Of a stretch of DNA of 64,000 bases, positions 36,720 to 48,119 are shown one piece after another. The stretch comes from Ottelia alismoides (Eukaryota; Streptophyta; Magnoliopsida; Alismatales; Hydrocharitaceae): positions 1,550,001 through 1,614,000 of the forward strand of contig JAZKJV010001876.1 of assembly GCA_037367405.1 (NCBI GenBank), read 5' to 3'. Positions within the stretch are counted from its first letter, which is position 1; the number at the start of each line of letters is the position of its first letter. The translations under genes were made by a program, and so were the position numbers. The notes under the pieces are model-generated. The model was not told where the DNA came from and did not search any database. It was given only the letters and a program-made list of their open reading frames with translations.

Positions 36720-38011
36720 TTTTATAACGCTTTTCTTAGGTTTTAACTAAAAGAATTATGAAAAAGTCGTTGCAACCCAATCAAGCATCAACAAAAAATT
36801 ATTTTTCTCTCTCAAGCTAATTTAACTGTAGAAAATGTAGCAAGAGATTTTGCTATTTAATTTATTTATATAACTGACAAGATCAAACTTAGGGAGGCAA
36901 CAAATCTCGAGGGTTATTCTAATAATTGAAAAAAATCATTAAAAGAAAGAAAGAAATTTCAATGTACACTGTGCTTGGTTTTGTAAGAATTTTGCCTTAT
37001 TAATTTTTTCTAAGATTTTTTTATTTTTTTATTTTAATTTTTTATTTTCAAATTTTTATTAGTTTTTAATTTTAAAAATTTTTAATGTGATAAAATAATC
37101 AATGTTTAAGTAAATTTATACACGAAAGAAAATATAGTCTTTTTGGATTTTTTCAAATATAACAAAAATGTTAAAAAATGTCATAATAAAATCTCTTGTG
37201 TTTTAATGAATTTTTACTCTGTTTGTATTGTTCATAGATTTTTATTTTTTTGATTTTATAGAAATTAGAATGTACAAATTACACTAAACAGGAGTATTAG
37301 CAATTTAAAAATAAAATAACGAAAGTTATGAAATTTAATTTCCTTGGAAATTAGAAGAAAATATCAACACAGAGAGAACAAAAATCACATTTTTATTTTT
37401 AAATAATTTTCTACATTTTTTTTAGTATTTTGCAATTTTTCATATTTTTAAAATATTTAATACATGAAATTTTCACAAAAATAAAATTCACAAAAATAAG
37501 ACTAGCATAATATTTTGGAATTTTTTTCATAATATTTAATTTTTTATGATTTTTCAAAGTTTAAACATGAAAAAATGCAAAGTTTTCGATTTTTATTAAA
37601 ATGCAATGAGAAAATTAGAAAATGATAAGGAACACAACATGAATATAATCAAATTTTTCTAGAGTTATTTGACTAAGAAGAACATTTATTCTAATAAGGA
37701 AAGTATGCAAAATTAATGTCTACAATTACAAGATTGAAATGCAAATATTCAATGATTTTGCGTAAAAATATAACAAGAAATAAAACATGAGGGACTATTG
37801 CAATTAACCCAGACGATGCACGCATTGCATGTGCTTGAGCTAGACGTTGATCTCTTTGCAATTTTGGAAATCACCGAGGGCTTGAGCTGATATTTATCCC
37901 TAAAAAATAGGGTTTTCATTCATGTTCCCTTAATTTCCATGCGAAAGCCAAGAGGGGTCGCCGCCCCTCCTGTCTTCCTTCATTATCAACACAACGAGAA
38001 GTGATGGAAGG
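36720..38011 (-). mobile_element. Gypsy K: 5' LTR, 3' part
   Basis: Very AT-rich LTR end, the same subfamily as Gypsy L: the reverse complement shares CCCTAAGTTTGATC (L at 2254) and the AAGCACAGTGTACAT-type motif (L near 2175). The terminal TG/CA has decayed. Near 37830-38011 it becomes GC-richer and is cut by Copia I. I see no gene in it. Confidence 0.65.
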
Positions 38012-38357
38012 TGTTGACTTCTTCACGTAAAGGATGTGGAGGTCGCACGATTGGGTTGGAGTTCTGGCAGCTGGCGATGGGAAGGTTCTTCGAGCTTATG
38101 GCAGACTACACAAGGGAGAATGACAAAGACGGTGGCTGCATCTCTAGATGGGCACGGATGTGGTGGATGATCATTGATGATGATGCGGCAACGGGCCCCT
38201 GGAGGGGGTGTATTGAGATAGCTACTATTTTTAGTATGGTCCTTTATGTAATTTTCTATTTTCTGCTTCATCCTTTTGAAATTTGCCCAAAGGTTCTTCT
38301 CATATATAAGGGAACCCTTGGGCCTCTAATAATGCATCTCAGTATGTTCCTTTAACA
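38012..38357 (+). mobile_element. Copia I: 5' LTR
   Basis: A 346 bp LTR bounded by TGTTGACTT and TTTAACA, directly followed by a tRNA-Met primer site. A TATATAAG box at 38303-38310 leaves a short R-U5. The 114-residue open frame starting here is LTR sequence, not a gene. Confidence 0.75.
38303..38310 (+). promoter_or_regulatory. TATA box of Copia I LTR
   Basis: TATATAAG, about 50 bases before the LTR end, in the context TCTCATATATAAGGGAAC. Confidence 0.65.
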
Positions 38358-38369
38358 TGGTATCAGAGC
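38358..38369 (+). other. Primer binding site of Copia I
   Basis: TGGTATCAGAGC immediately after the LTR end AACA; exact tRNA-Met complement. Confidence 0.92.
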
Positions 38370-39035
38370 AACGGTCCTCTTAAACCGGAGTTCCCGTATT
38401 ATCCCAAACCCTAATCATTCCCTACCTGACACTTGTCCCCCACGTCCCTACCCGTGCGCGTCGCACGCCCCACGTGCCCTAGAGACTCTCTACGTACCCC
38501 AATGCCTCCCCGCGCACCGTACCTCCCCCAGGCCCCTACACCCCCCCGGCCGCCCCCTGGCCCCCGTGCTGCCCCCAGGCCCTTGCGCCCACTCCACCGC
38601 CCCCAGGCATTGCACCCTTGCCCGTCAGGCTCCTACACCCTCGCATGTCAGTGCTCAGGCACCGTGCCCAGTGCTCCTGTCCTGAGCTCCAGTGCCTAGT
38701 GTCCTTGTTCCAGCAAGTACTGTGAACAGACCGTTCCCTTGCACCCCTGTGCCCGGCCGTGCCCGTAAGCTCCATGTGCTCAGTCGGATCCTTGCGCATC
38801 CAGTCGCTTGCGCCCCTGCGCACCGTGCAATCAGGACATCTCCTTCCATGACCCTAATCCTATCAGCGGATAGGTATGTGATTTGATTTCCATCAGAGAT
38901 ACGGAGTTTTATCAAAGAGGATTAGAAAGGATGGTTGTATGAGTATACACATGCAACCAATCATTCGTATGATTCTGTAGATTCATTTATATTGGTCTAC
39001 TTCCCAATTGAGTTCCGTTATTCTGCTATCTTACA
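38370..39035 (+). other. Copia I 5' leader
   Basis: Untranslated leader with a very C-rich part (38420-38700: repeated CCCC, CCGCCC). Overlapping open frames on both strands here follow from its composition; I see no gene. Confidence 0.6.
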
Positions 39036-39920
39036 ATGTTAGACAACAAGGGTGGCATCTTCTCGCCCGGAGTCTTCAAGGGCTTGGCTCCCATCGCTAA
39101 GATAGATGGGACCAACTATGAGTTGTGGTCCATGCAATTTCTCACCCTCATGTAGTGCAACAACAAGGAGCATATCCTGACAGATCCAGAGCCAGTGGAC
39201 AAGACCGGGACAAATGCTTCTTGGAAGCAAGATAACACATACACGCATGTTTGGCTTTGTAGGACACTTACTACAGAGATAGCCAATGATATTCTAACTC
39301 AACAAACTGCGAAGGCAATTGTGTGACACTTTGGCATCCACCTATGCCCAGGCGAAGAATGAGGCCAAGATCCTTCAACTACAGTTTGATATCTACAACA
39401 CAAAGTAGAATGACCTCCCCTTTCATGTTTACTAATTTTTGTTGCGTGCATGTTTGAAAACCTTCATATCTACATGCCCATTATGACGTCTATTGAACAA
39501 TAGAAGATATATAGGAACTCCACGATGGTTGGAGTTTCCATGGATGGACTTGATGCAGAATATGATGCTGCATGTACTCATCTTCTTATTGGAGCAACCA
39601 TTCCTCCTATAATGGAGGCCTATAGCCGTCTCAACTGACTCATCATCCCTTCGACAACCACGTCTTCGCACTCCTCAACGATGGTCGCTTCTCATGGTCA
39701 AGGTGGGGCGATCCACTCCAGAGTTTGCACACCTCGACGAAGAGGCAGTGGGTGCCAACGTTGTCCCTGCACCTATTACCGCAAGCCTGGACATGCAGAG
39801 GATACATGCTATCAAAACCATGGATATCCTGTTTTTGGTCGATCAGCAGAGCATATTGCGTCTTCAGAGACCAACTCCCCAGGTTGATCCTTGCATGGAT
39901 GACATAGTCTCTCGTATTTG
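39036..39920 (+). pseudogene. Copia I gag
   Basis: From the ATG the frame reads MLDNKGGIFSPG, then KIDGTNYELWSMQFLTLM, the typical Copia gag N-terminus, and meets a stop at about codon 40. Further stops follow (after AKAIV and in GEE). A knuckle remains near 39765-39810 in the 39681-39887 frame: CTYYRKPGHAEDTC, in which the second Cys of CCHC is now Tyr. Non-functional. Confidence 0.8.
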
Positions 39921-39927
39921 AGAGATC

Positions 39928-40560
39928 ATGACTCCTAGTGCTGACACCACCTCAGATACTACTACAGCAGGCAGAACCTCTTCGAGCTCCTCAGGTATCA
40001 ACTATTCCTTTATTGGTAGTACGAATGCAGACATGACAGAATGGATTGTAGACTCTAGTGCGTCTCACCACTTATGTGGAGACAAAACACAACTAAAGTC
40101 CTACAGGGCTATACCACCTGGTAGATGGGTCGTCATTGCTAATGGCAACCACTTACCTGTTACAGGACAGGGGGAGGTGTAGTTGACACCAGCCATGCAC
40201 CTGAAGAAAGTTTTATATGCTCCTGCTCAGATGAATTTACTTTCTATTAGTTAGATCACTAAGGATCTGCATTGTCGTGCCATCTTTGACCCTCCATCTC
40301 TTGTGTTTCAAGACATACTCATGGGTAGGATGATTGGAAGTGGTCGTGAGCAGTAGGGACTTTACAGACTGGTCCAACCTCCTCATGCAAGTTTTTTTAT
40401 TATACCTACTGGACCTATCTCTCCTTATTTGTGGCACCTTAGGTTTGGACAACTTCCTCTGCAGAAGTTATGTCATGTTCTTCCTCAGATTTCTACGAGA
40501 TCCTCCTTTCAGTGTGAAGCATGTCAACTTGGGAAGCATCACCTTCATCTTTTCCATCCC
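39928..40560 (+). pseudogene. Copia I protease and pre-integrase
   Basis: The protease motif reads WIVDSSASHHLCG (usual DSGAS; Gly now Ser), followed by NGNHLPVTGQGEV and, after a stop near 40182, by a stretch similar to LLYAPxMNLLSIS. The GAG_pre-integrase motif (SPYLWHLRFGQLPL) lies near 40430-40455, and a zinc-type CEACQLGKH near 40513. Several frame changes occur, so no continuous product is possible. Confidence 0.78.
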
Positions 40561-41329
40561 GTCAGAGTCGGAGCAGTTCTCTGCTATTTGAGCTCCTTCA
40601 TTTAGACATTTGGGGTCCTAGTCATGTTCCTGATCTCCGTGGACACCGTTTTTATCTTTTAGCGGTCAATGATTTTTCTATACTTTCCTGGGTCTTCTTA
40701 TTGAAGAATAAGTCTGAGGCTGGATCCACTATCAAGTATTTTGTTAATGAAATAAAAAAAATATTTTTCTGCCAATGTCAAGTATATCCATTCTAACAAT
40801 GCCTTGGAATTTTGCACCTTACATTTTCTGAGTTCCTTAGATCCCATGGAATTGTTCATCAGACCTCATGTGTCTACACTTTCCAACAAAACGGTGTTGC
40901 CGAGCGCAAACACCGTCACTTACTAGATGTAACCAGAACATTGTTGATACAGAGTCGTGCTCCTCATTCTTACTGTGGTGATGTTGTCCTTACTGCTTGC
41001 TATTTGGTAAATTCCCTCATCTGTGTAAGGATAAAAGGTTCCTTACTCGATTGTGTTTCCCGAGAAGGATCTGTTCTCTCTTACACCTCATGTGTTTGGA
41101 TCTTGCCTTTGTTCATGATGTCTCTCCAGGGCGTGACAAGCTCTCTCCTAAAGCTGTCAAGTGTGTGTTTGTCGGCTACTCTCGTACCCAAAAGGGGTAT
41201 CGTTGCTTTGATCCACTAAGACAAAAATATTTTGTTAGTACTGACATTAATTTCTTTGATTCGATCATGTATTTTTCTCCTACAAGTGATAGACTTACTC
41301 CATCTGACTCTAATGATAAGAAATACATG
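40561..41329 (+). pseudogene. Copia I integrase, cut by Gypsy A
   Basis: Copia integrase core in pieces: LLHLDIWGPSHV near 40590 (first Asp), a damaged middle part around 40780 with the second Asp not clearly readable, and QQNGVAERKHRHLL near 40890 (Glu). The C-terminal part GRDKLSPKAVKCVFVGYSRTQKG lies near 41130. The frame runs to TACATG at 41329, where Gypsy A starts; RT, RNase H and 3' LTR of this element are not in the window. Confidence 0.82.
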
Positions 41330-44300
41330 TGACGAATCCGATATTGCTCTTGTTAAGAATTTGTATTTGTGATCGTGCGTAAAAATAATTTATGTTTCGT
41401 TCGTTGTAGGCGGCAATTAGAATCGGTCAATAAAATAACCACACAAAATATTTGTCAATTTTTAAATAATGCGGTTTTATGTTTATTTTACTTGGGCAAG
41501 TCCCAAGGTCAAACTCAAGGAGGCAAAGGAACAACCTGGAATTATGTCTATCAAAATTCGTGCGTGGTTTTCAAGGCGGTCTTTTTTTGGAATTTTTAAT
41601 GCAATAAAGGATGCAATATGTAAGTTTGGCCTATTTTAGAGACTAAAATGTCAATTACATTCAAATGATGTCCGAAAAATATGAAATTTGGCCATAATGC
41701 AAAATATGATGAAATGAATGCACTGTAATGTTTTTGGAATTTTTTGATGCAATATGCATTTTTTATGAATTTTTAAATGCAAATAGAATGAATTTCAATA
41801 TTTAATAATAATAAATATTAAACTTAATTATTTTCAAGGAACAAAATTATTTAAGATCTATCACTGGGTTATTGATCTTAGAAAAATCTCAAATTGAAAA
41901 TATTAGTTTCAATACCTATTAAAAATCAAACAATGAAATATTCAAAATGATTTTTACAGGGAAAATTATGCATGAAAATGCAATTCTTTTTGGGTCCAAT
42001 GTCAAGCACAATTAATTCTACAATATGTGATTTTTCGGGAATTTTTAGAGCAACGATTAATCGATGGCAAATTTAAGGGCACAAACTGGGCAAAATATGC
42101 AAATTTTCACAAAATAATTAATTTTTAATTAATTATTGATCACAAAAATGTCCATAATATGTCAAAACGTAGAGCATTAACTGAGAAACAAAATGCTTAT
42201 TTTTGATAAATAAAACGATGCAAAGAAATGGTTCAAAACATAAGGGGAATACATGGGTATTTATGCAATAACAATAAATAAAATAAAACTACAGAGGACT
42301 GAAATGTAAATACTGATAAAGTGGGAGGTAATTCTACAATTTTTTCAGAGGGGCACGTGTGTTGCACGTGTCCTCTGGTCGGTGGACTGTAGCGCAAATA
42401 TGAAGAACCCCCAGGGCTTCCTTGTAAAGTCACCAAGTGGTCACATGCTGTGCACGTGACCCTTGGATTGTGGTGTAAATCGGAAGAACTTCAGAGGGAG
42501 CTTTTGTAAATTGCTCAGGGGGATGAGTTGCAAATAACCCAGCGGGTTACGTGCGCAACACGTTACCCCTGGGGTTGATGACAGTGCTGACCCCTCCCCC
42601 CCCCCCCGGTCACGTGAGGAGCACGGGGAAGGGTCTCGGGGTTGACGCCCGATCTTGGTGGAGGTGCTCGTCGAGGTGGAGGTGGGCAGTCGTAATAGGC
42701 GGAGTAGGTGGCGAAGGGGGACCGGTGTGGCTCAGGCATTGAAGCGGCGGCCGATAGAGGAGTGGCGAAGGGGAGGCGGGGCTCTGATGGATGCGTGGCG
42801 AAGAAGGCGGCGTTGGTGAAGTCGACTGTTGGGGGTCGTTGATGGTGGTCGATGCGAGTCGGAGAAGGCGAGGTTGTCGACAGTGATGGCGATGGAGTCG
42901 GAGGTGAACGTCGAAGTCATGGGGAAGCGTTGGAGAGGATAATGATCGAGAGGGAGTGATAGAGAGATCGGAGATGGGGATGGAGATGAGGTGAAGTTGT
43001 GGAGGAGGAGGAGATACCTGGTTGGGCTCAACGACGAGATTGGCCGGAGCAGAGCAACTGCGGGGCTCAGATAGCTACGACGAGGTACGAGACCCCGGAT
43101 CACGCCGTGAAGGTGTTGGCCAGACTGTCACTCCTGGAGCGAAACCTCGGGTTGAACGGTGGATGTTCGATGAGGGGGGCGGTGTAGTTTCTTAAATAGC
43201 GGAGGAGGTTTGGTCCACGGCGGAAGCTAATCACATGATGGTGTTTTGACGAGATCCGATGGAAGGGGTTCAATCGACGATGAGGATTGGGATTTGATGG
43301 GAGGTTGCGAGGTATGTGGAGGAGGCGGCCGAGGGATTCGCGGCGACGGGCGGAGAAAAAGAGGAAAGTGGGGGTGCCGATTGGGAAAGGAGGCCAGTAG
43401 GGAAGATGATCCAGGGGCCATCCGATCAGCCGCGATCAGACGACCCTCTTCGTGCCACGTAGCGACTAGGAGAAGAGTGCGGGGCACGTGCCTGGGAGGC
43501 TCGTGCCTCGCACGTGCGGGTGCTTTTAATTATTTTTTATATAAAATGATTATTAAAAGGGCGAAAAATGGCTGACACATGGCAGCTCCAGGAGCAGCCA
43601 CGTGTCAGCCCCAAAAAATCAAAATTTAAATCCTTTGTAAAATATATAATAAATAGTAAACAGTCTCGGATCAAAAATGTTTCTTCATGAAAATTGCTTG
43701 TCTCGATGAGATCTACAACTTTCATGAAGACATCAAAACCAAAATCCATCAAATGCACAAAGTGATATTTTTGGGGTATCCCATGTACAGAGAGTACCTT
43801 GATTTTTGGGTTTTGTAATTTTTATGCCATTTTTAACCAGATAAAAATCTGAAAAAATATGGTAAAATCAGAGATAAATAGTTACACGATAATCTAATTT
43901 TTTTGGATTTTTATTTATTGATAAAGTATGTACATAAAATATCAGGTCAAAAACCGCTAAAATACAAAATGTACAAAAGAGGCCCAAAACCCAACTTTCA
44001 CATATGAGCTCCAATTCACTTGAACTTGGTCTTGTTTTGAAGGTAATTGAATGCACATTAGTTCAAAAGTGAGTAGGATTAAAACGGACACTGGACGGGG
44101 AAGATATGAGGTTTTTAGTCCGGAAATCCTGACAGTAGGGTTTGGGTTTTTGGTCCACTTATTTGGGTTAGTTTTTTTATTTTTCGTTTATTCTTGATAG
44201 TGATATGCACACAATGGAATTGGTTTTGGGTCATTAGGTGTTAGCATGAATAAGTTAAAAATCAGTGAAGTTAGGCTATTTACAGGTCAATTTTGTCTTG

Positions 44301-44457
44301 GATTCTTGGCTTCTTATTTTGGGCAGAAATTAGTGCTAAAATGCAATTCTTATAAAAATATGCATGAATACTAATGCAGAATAGATGCGGAAATGCTGTT
44401 GTTGAGGGATTTGATATTAATAAATGAGATTTAGAGTGACGAATCCGAGATTCATCA
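41330..44457 (-). mobile_element. Gypsy A: 3' LTR
   Basis: A 3.13 kb LTR bounded in plus sense by TGACGAATCCG and GAGATTCATCA, an inverted terminal match. The first 1.28 kb is repeated at 53600-54879 (about 93% identical by eye). Layout is AT-rich, then GC-rich (42350-43530), then AT-rich. Seven CACGTG palindromes lie at 42354, 42365, 42453, 42611, 43495, 43511 and 43599. A TATA-like CTATTTAAG is at 43191-43199 (minus strand). An imperfect hairpin (GGCTGACACATGGC paired with GCCACGTGTCAGCC) spans 43570-43609. Open frames in the GC-rich part are not supported as genes. Confidence 0.88.
42354..43604 (-). promoter_or_regulatory. CACGTG (G-box) cluster in Gypsy A LTR
   Basis: Seven perfect CACGTG sites in 1.25 kb, where chance predicts about 0.3 in random sequence. 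CACGTG is the core bound by plant bZIP and bHLH factors. Three of the four sites at 42354-42616 persist in the truncated 5' LTR copy (54624, 54723, 54845). Confidence 0.5.
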
Positions 44458-46059
44458 TCTCCCTATACTTAAAGCATGCTCGTCCCTGAGCATAAAAATA
44501 AATGCCATGTAGTGAAATGATATTGGGTTCCATACCAAGACCATGAGCTGAAGGTGAAATTGAATCTAGACTCGACATTTGGATTATTAGTGTGGCAGAA
44601 CTTCTGTGAGACTTAGAAGTTCAAAATCAACACCCCTCAAGTTCTACATATCATTGCTATAGTTTCAGCTCAGAAGTCATCTTAGATCAATCCTCTTCCC
44701 AAAGAATACCCTATGAACATTGAACAATCGACTCATGTGTGTGAACGATTTTAGCTCTTCCCACCCAGAATGCCGGACTACCGCGCAAACCTCCTCTCCA
44801 GTAACTCGTCCTTGGGGAGTCAGGTATTTCCTTCTAAGGTCTGTCGCGTTGTGTTCACAATCGAATTGGGGGGGAAGTTAGAAGAAGGAGAAAAGAACTG
44901 GAGGGTGGCCAATGTAGTCACCTATCCTTGTGAAGCTGGACAATATAGCCAAGTCTCCACCAAGATCTGCAGTTTTCTTGAAGCTTGGACCTTTTTGGGC
45001 AGATATTTATTTGGTAGAATGCTTCTTTGTATTTGGAATTTTTGGTTGTTCTGCTTGGATCTTGTTGTGACCCTACGGATATAGAATCTTTTCATTTCCG
45101 TACCTTTTTTGGGGTCTTAGAAAAAAATGTGCCCAGTTGTCCATCCCTTTCCCGAAGCTTTATTTCAACCCGTACTCTAATCTTTAGATTTCCACGCTAC
45201 AAGAAAAGAAACTCACACAGTCTTCCAACATCCCGTCTGAGTTAAGCTAAGTGCATAGTGCGAGAGTACAAATTAATTCTTTATTCCAGAGTTGTACCCC
45301 GAATGAAGAGACCAGGTTAGACACTAAGAGTCAAACGCTGCACATTGTCATGTGGAACTCAAAGAATTAAGTCAAAGACCTGAAGTTTCTAAAATCCTAT
45401 TTCTCGGTGAAGTTCCTTTGAAATTTAGGTGGATTAAGGTAAAGTCCAGACCACTCTCGGTTTCTGCTCATAACTCGGTTCAGAACCCAAAGACTTTTCA
45501 CATATGCAAATAATGCATGAAAATACTGGATGATGTGTGTAATATGCAGACTCAATTTTTTTAATGTAAGGGATTTTTAATAATTTTTTTAATGCAAAAA
45601 TGAATAAGAAGCCTTTTTTTCAAAAACTTTTGGCATAGTCAGCGTTAGTAGCAAAACTCTTTTTCTTTTTCTTTTCTTTTGTTTTTTTTGTTTTTTTTGT
45701 TTTTTTAATTACCCACCCCGTGAATACGTATAAACTTACGTGAAAGTACACGGTATGCCTAAAATATATACACAGTATATATACAGACCACCCTATACTT
45801 AGTGAGTGCTGTGTCCTCAGAGCACAAGAAGCGTAATTATGACATAGCTCGGGCTAAGCGTAAGAAAGTGGAAAATTGTTATACAATGGTCGGGGTATGT
45901 AAATGAGGAGAGTATATATAGATGGGCATCGCTTCCTCCTATACTTAGGCTCTAGTCAGCCTAAGTATAGGAGAAGGGTGGAAATGGAGCGATCGAAAGA
46001 TAGGAGAAGAATGGTAAGTACAGATGGCATCGGTCCCCCCCCTATACTTAGGCCTTGGC
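44458..46059 (-). mobile_element. Gypsy A 3' interior and polypurine tract
   Basis: Non-coding region between integrase and 3' LTR. Adjacent to the LTR the minus strand reads TTTAAGTATAGGGAGA, the polypurine tract. Two palindromic hairpins occur: perfect 14 bp arms at 45938-45951 and 45958-45971, and a second with one mismatch at 46041-46054 and 46057-46070. A T-rich tract lies at 45660-45708. Athila elements often carry an env-like gene here; I see none. The 104-residue open frame at 44770-45084 is on the opposite strand and unrecognised. Confidence 0.7.
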
Positions 46060-46533
46060 CTAAGTAGAGGAAGAAGATATACAAGGCGATTGATGTGGTC
46101 GGGAGTGAGGGTGGGATTGATCTGATAAATCTTCAATGTCCTTGTTCTGCGTGAAGTAGATGACCTCAACTTGAACTGTCTGCTCCTTGGGTGATTTTAT
46201 ATACAACTTCAGCAATTGTCCATTCACTGAGAAAGGTTGTGCATCATCTTTGAGTTCTGCAATATCCACACTTTCATTGGTATGCACATCGATGACAATG
46301 TAGGGACCCGTCCATTTTGATTTAAGTTTCCCATGAAAAATCTTTAACCGAGCATTAAACAACCACACTTTCTGCCCAGGGACAAAGGTTTTATCTCGAA
46401 TGTGTCTATCATGCCATCTCCTGACCTTGTCCTTATAGATCACATTGTTGTCATATGCCCTGTTTCGGATTTCAATTAGCTCATTCAGATTTAATTCTTG
46501 ACATAATTTCCCAAGGTGACAACTCCAATTCAA
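46060..46533 (-). pseudogene. Gypsy A integrase C-terminal part
   Basis: The 157-residue frame covers the end of integrase: ELIEIRNRAYDNN, the RRWHDRHIRDKTFVPGQKVW block and the GPY/F module FHGKLKSKWTGPYIV, which helps chromatin targeting and strand transfer in Gypsy integrases. It is separated by stops or a frame change from the core upstream (46534-46658). The tail runs into the second PPT-like hairpin. Confidence 0.85.
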
Positions 46534-46658
46534 CTTTTTGATCGCCCATTTTGACTTGTGAATTAATTCTACAGGTAGATGGTATGCTTGCCATAGATCA
46601 TCCTAAAAGGTAAAATACCGAGTGGAGTCTTATAGGCTGTCCTATAGGCCCACAGAAC

Positions 46659-47111
46659 CTAGTCCAATAGTTTTGACCAGTCCTTCCTATCTGGACGAAC
46701 CAACTTTTGAAGAATTCCCTTCACCTCTCTATTAGAAACCTCTGCCATGCCATTAGATTGTGGATGATATGGGTTGGCTATTCTATGCTCAAATTTGTAC
46801 TCCTTAGCCAAATATCTCATTTCCTTATTCACAAAGTGGCTTCCTCCATCAAAAATCAAAACTTTTGGTATCCCGAACCTTGCAATGATATTATCCTTGA
46901 TAAACTTACATACGATTTTTCTATCTGTGGTTCGGGTTGGAATAGCCTCTACCCATCTTGATAAATAATCCACTGCTAAAAAGATGTACTCAAATCCATT
47001 GATATTGGGAAAGGGACCCATAAAATCAATCCCCCATGCATCGAAAACATCACAGAAAATCATTGGTTGCATGGGCATTTCATCTCTATAACGAAAAATC
47101 CCTCCCATCAT
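46659..47111 (-). pseudogene. Gypsy A integrase core
   Basis: Gypsy integrase catalytic core, 150 residues, with the complete acid triad: Asp29 (AWGIDFMGPF), Asp88 (IFDGGSHF) and Glu124 (SNGMAEVSNREV), the last two separated by 35 residues as expected. The upstream HHCC zinc region is scrambled across frames at 47108-47311. Confidence 0.9.
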
Positions 47112-47816
47112 TTGGCAGATCGGGCAAGACCGTACAAATTCATTAGCATCTCGAAATAAGGTCTGCCAGTAAAATCCACATTGGAGTACCTTGTGCGCAG
47201 TTCTCTTTCCCGAATGGTGTCCTCCAGCTTCGAGAGAATGACAATGTGTGAGGACACTCTAGTATTCCTCCTGAGGAATACATCTTCACCAGACACAATC
47301 CGCTCCTTCATAGAAAAGGAAAGGATTGTCCCAATGGTATTTTCTCGAATCCAACTTCAGTCGATCAATCATTCTCTTGGTCCAACCAAAGGGAACCTTC
47401 GTGAAGACAAGATAGTTCACGATGTTGGAATACCATGAGGTTGAATCAATAACGCAAACTGATTCGTTTGGAAAAGTCTCCTTAATTGGTCCAGTGTCAG
47501 GATAATTGTTTTGCTCAATTCGGGAAAGGTGATCAGCAACAACATTCTTTATTCCAGGTTTATCCTTGATATCCAAATTAAATTCCTGTATTAACAAGAT
47601 ACACCTCAAAAGTCGTGCTTTGTCATCTTTCTTATCCATGAGGTAACTGATTGCTGTATGATCAGTGAAAATTATCACCTTGGAGCCTAATATGTATGAT
47701 CTAAATTTTTCAAGGGCCCAAAAAACCGCGAGCATTTCCTTTTCAGCCACTGTATAATTTCTCTATGCAGGATCCAATACATTGCTCGTGTAGTGAATCG
47801 CATAAGGAGTTCCATC
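47112..47816 (-). pseudogene. Gypsy A RNase H and integrase zinc region
   Basis: The frame 47286-47750 carries the second half of RNase H (EKEMLAVFWALEKFRSYI, then FTDHTAISYLMDKKD) and the connection domain ending ADHLSRIEQ. The following 47108-47311 frame overlaps it and is out of register, so the HHCC finger of integrase is not readable as one piece. Confidence 0.82.
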
Positions 47817-48119
47817 TCATATTTTTCCAAGCATAGCTCCGACAGCAAAATCTGATGCATCGGTCATGATCTCAAAGGGAAGAGACCAGTCAGGAGCTTG
47901 TAATATCGACGATTCACATATTTTCTTTTTTAGGAGCTCGAATGCCTCAAGACACTTGTGATTTACAATAAACTCGGTGTCTTTTCCTAAGAGCTCAGTC
48001 AGTGGGCGGGTGATCTTTGAAAAATCATGGATAAACCTTCGATAAAATCCGACATGCCCTAGAAAAGACCTCACTGACTTGACATTGGTTGGTGGCTCTA
48101 GTTTCTTGATCACATCCAC
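47817..48119 (-). pseudogene. Gypsy A RT thumb and RNase H start
   Basis: 100 residues: EPPTNVKSVRSFLGHVGFYR and RFIHDFSKITRPL from the RT thumb/connection, followed by PFEIMTDASDFAVGAMLG, the first catalytic Asp strand of Gypsy RNase H. It ends at a stop inside RNase H. The ATG is internal to the original polyprotein. Confidence 0.86.

Noticed and set aside
38420..38915. Overlapping Pro-rich and Gly-rich frames on both strands
   Set aside because: C-rich leader of Copia I between primer site and gag; composition artefact.
42551..43575. GC-rich open frames (for example 42732-43103 and 43246-43575) as genes
   Set aside because: Inside the Gypsy A 3' LTR; low-complexity Arg/Gly or Ser/Pro composition and no conserved motif.
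44458..46059. Env-like gene between integrase and 3' LTR of Gypsy A
   Set aside because: Athila relatives may carry one, but no open frame in the right orientation with signal or membrane segments is visible.
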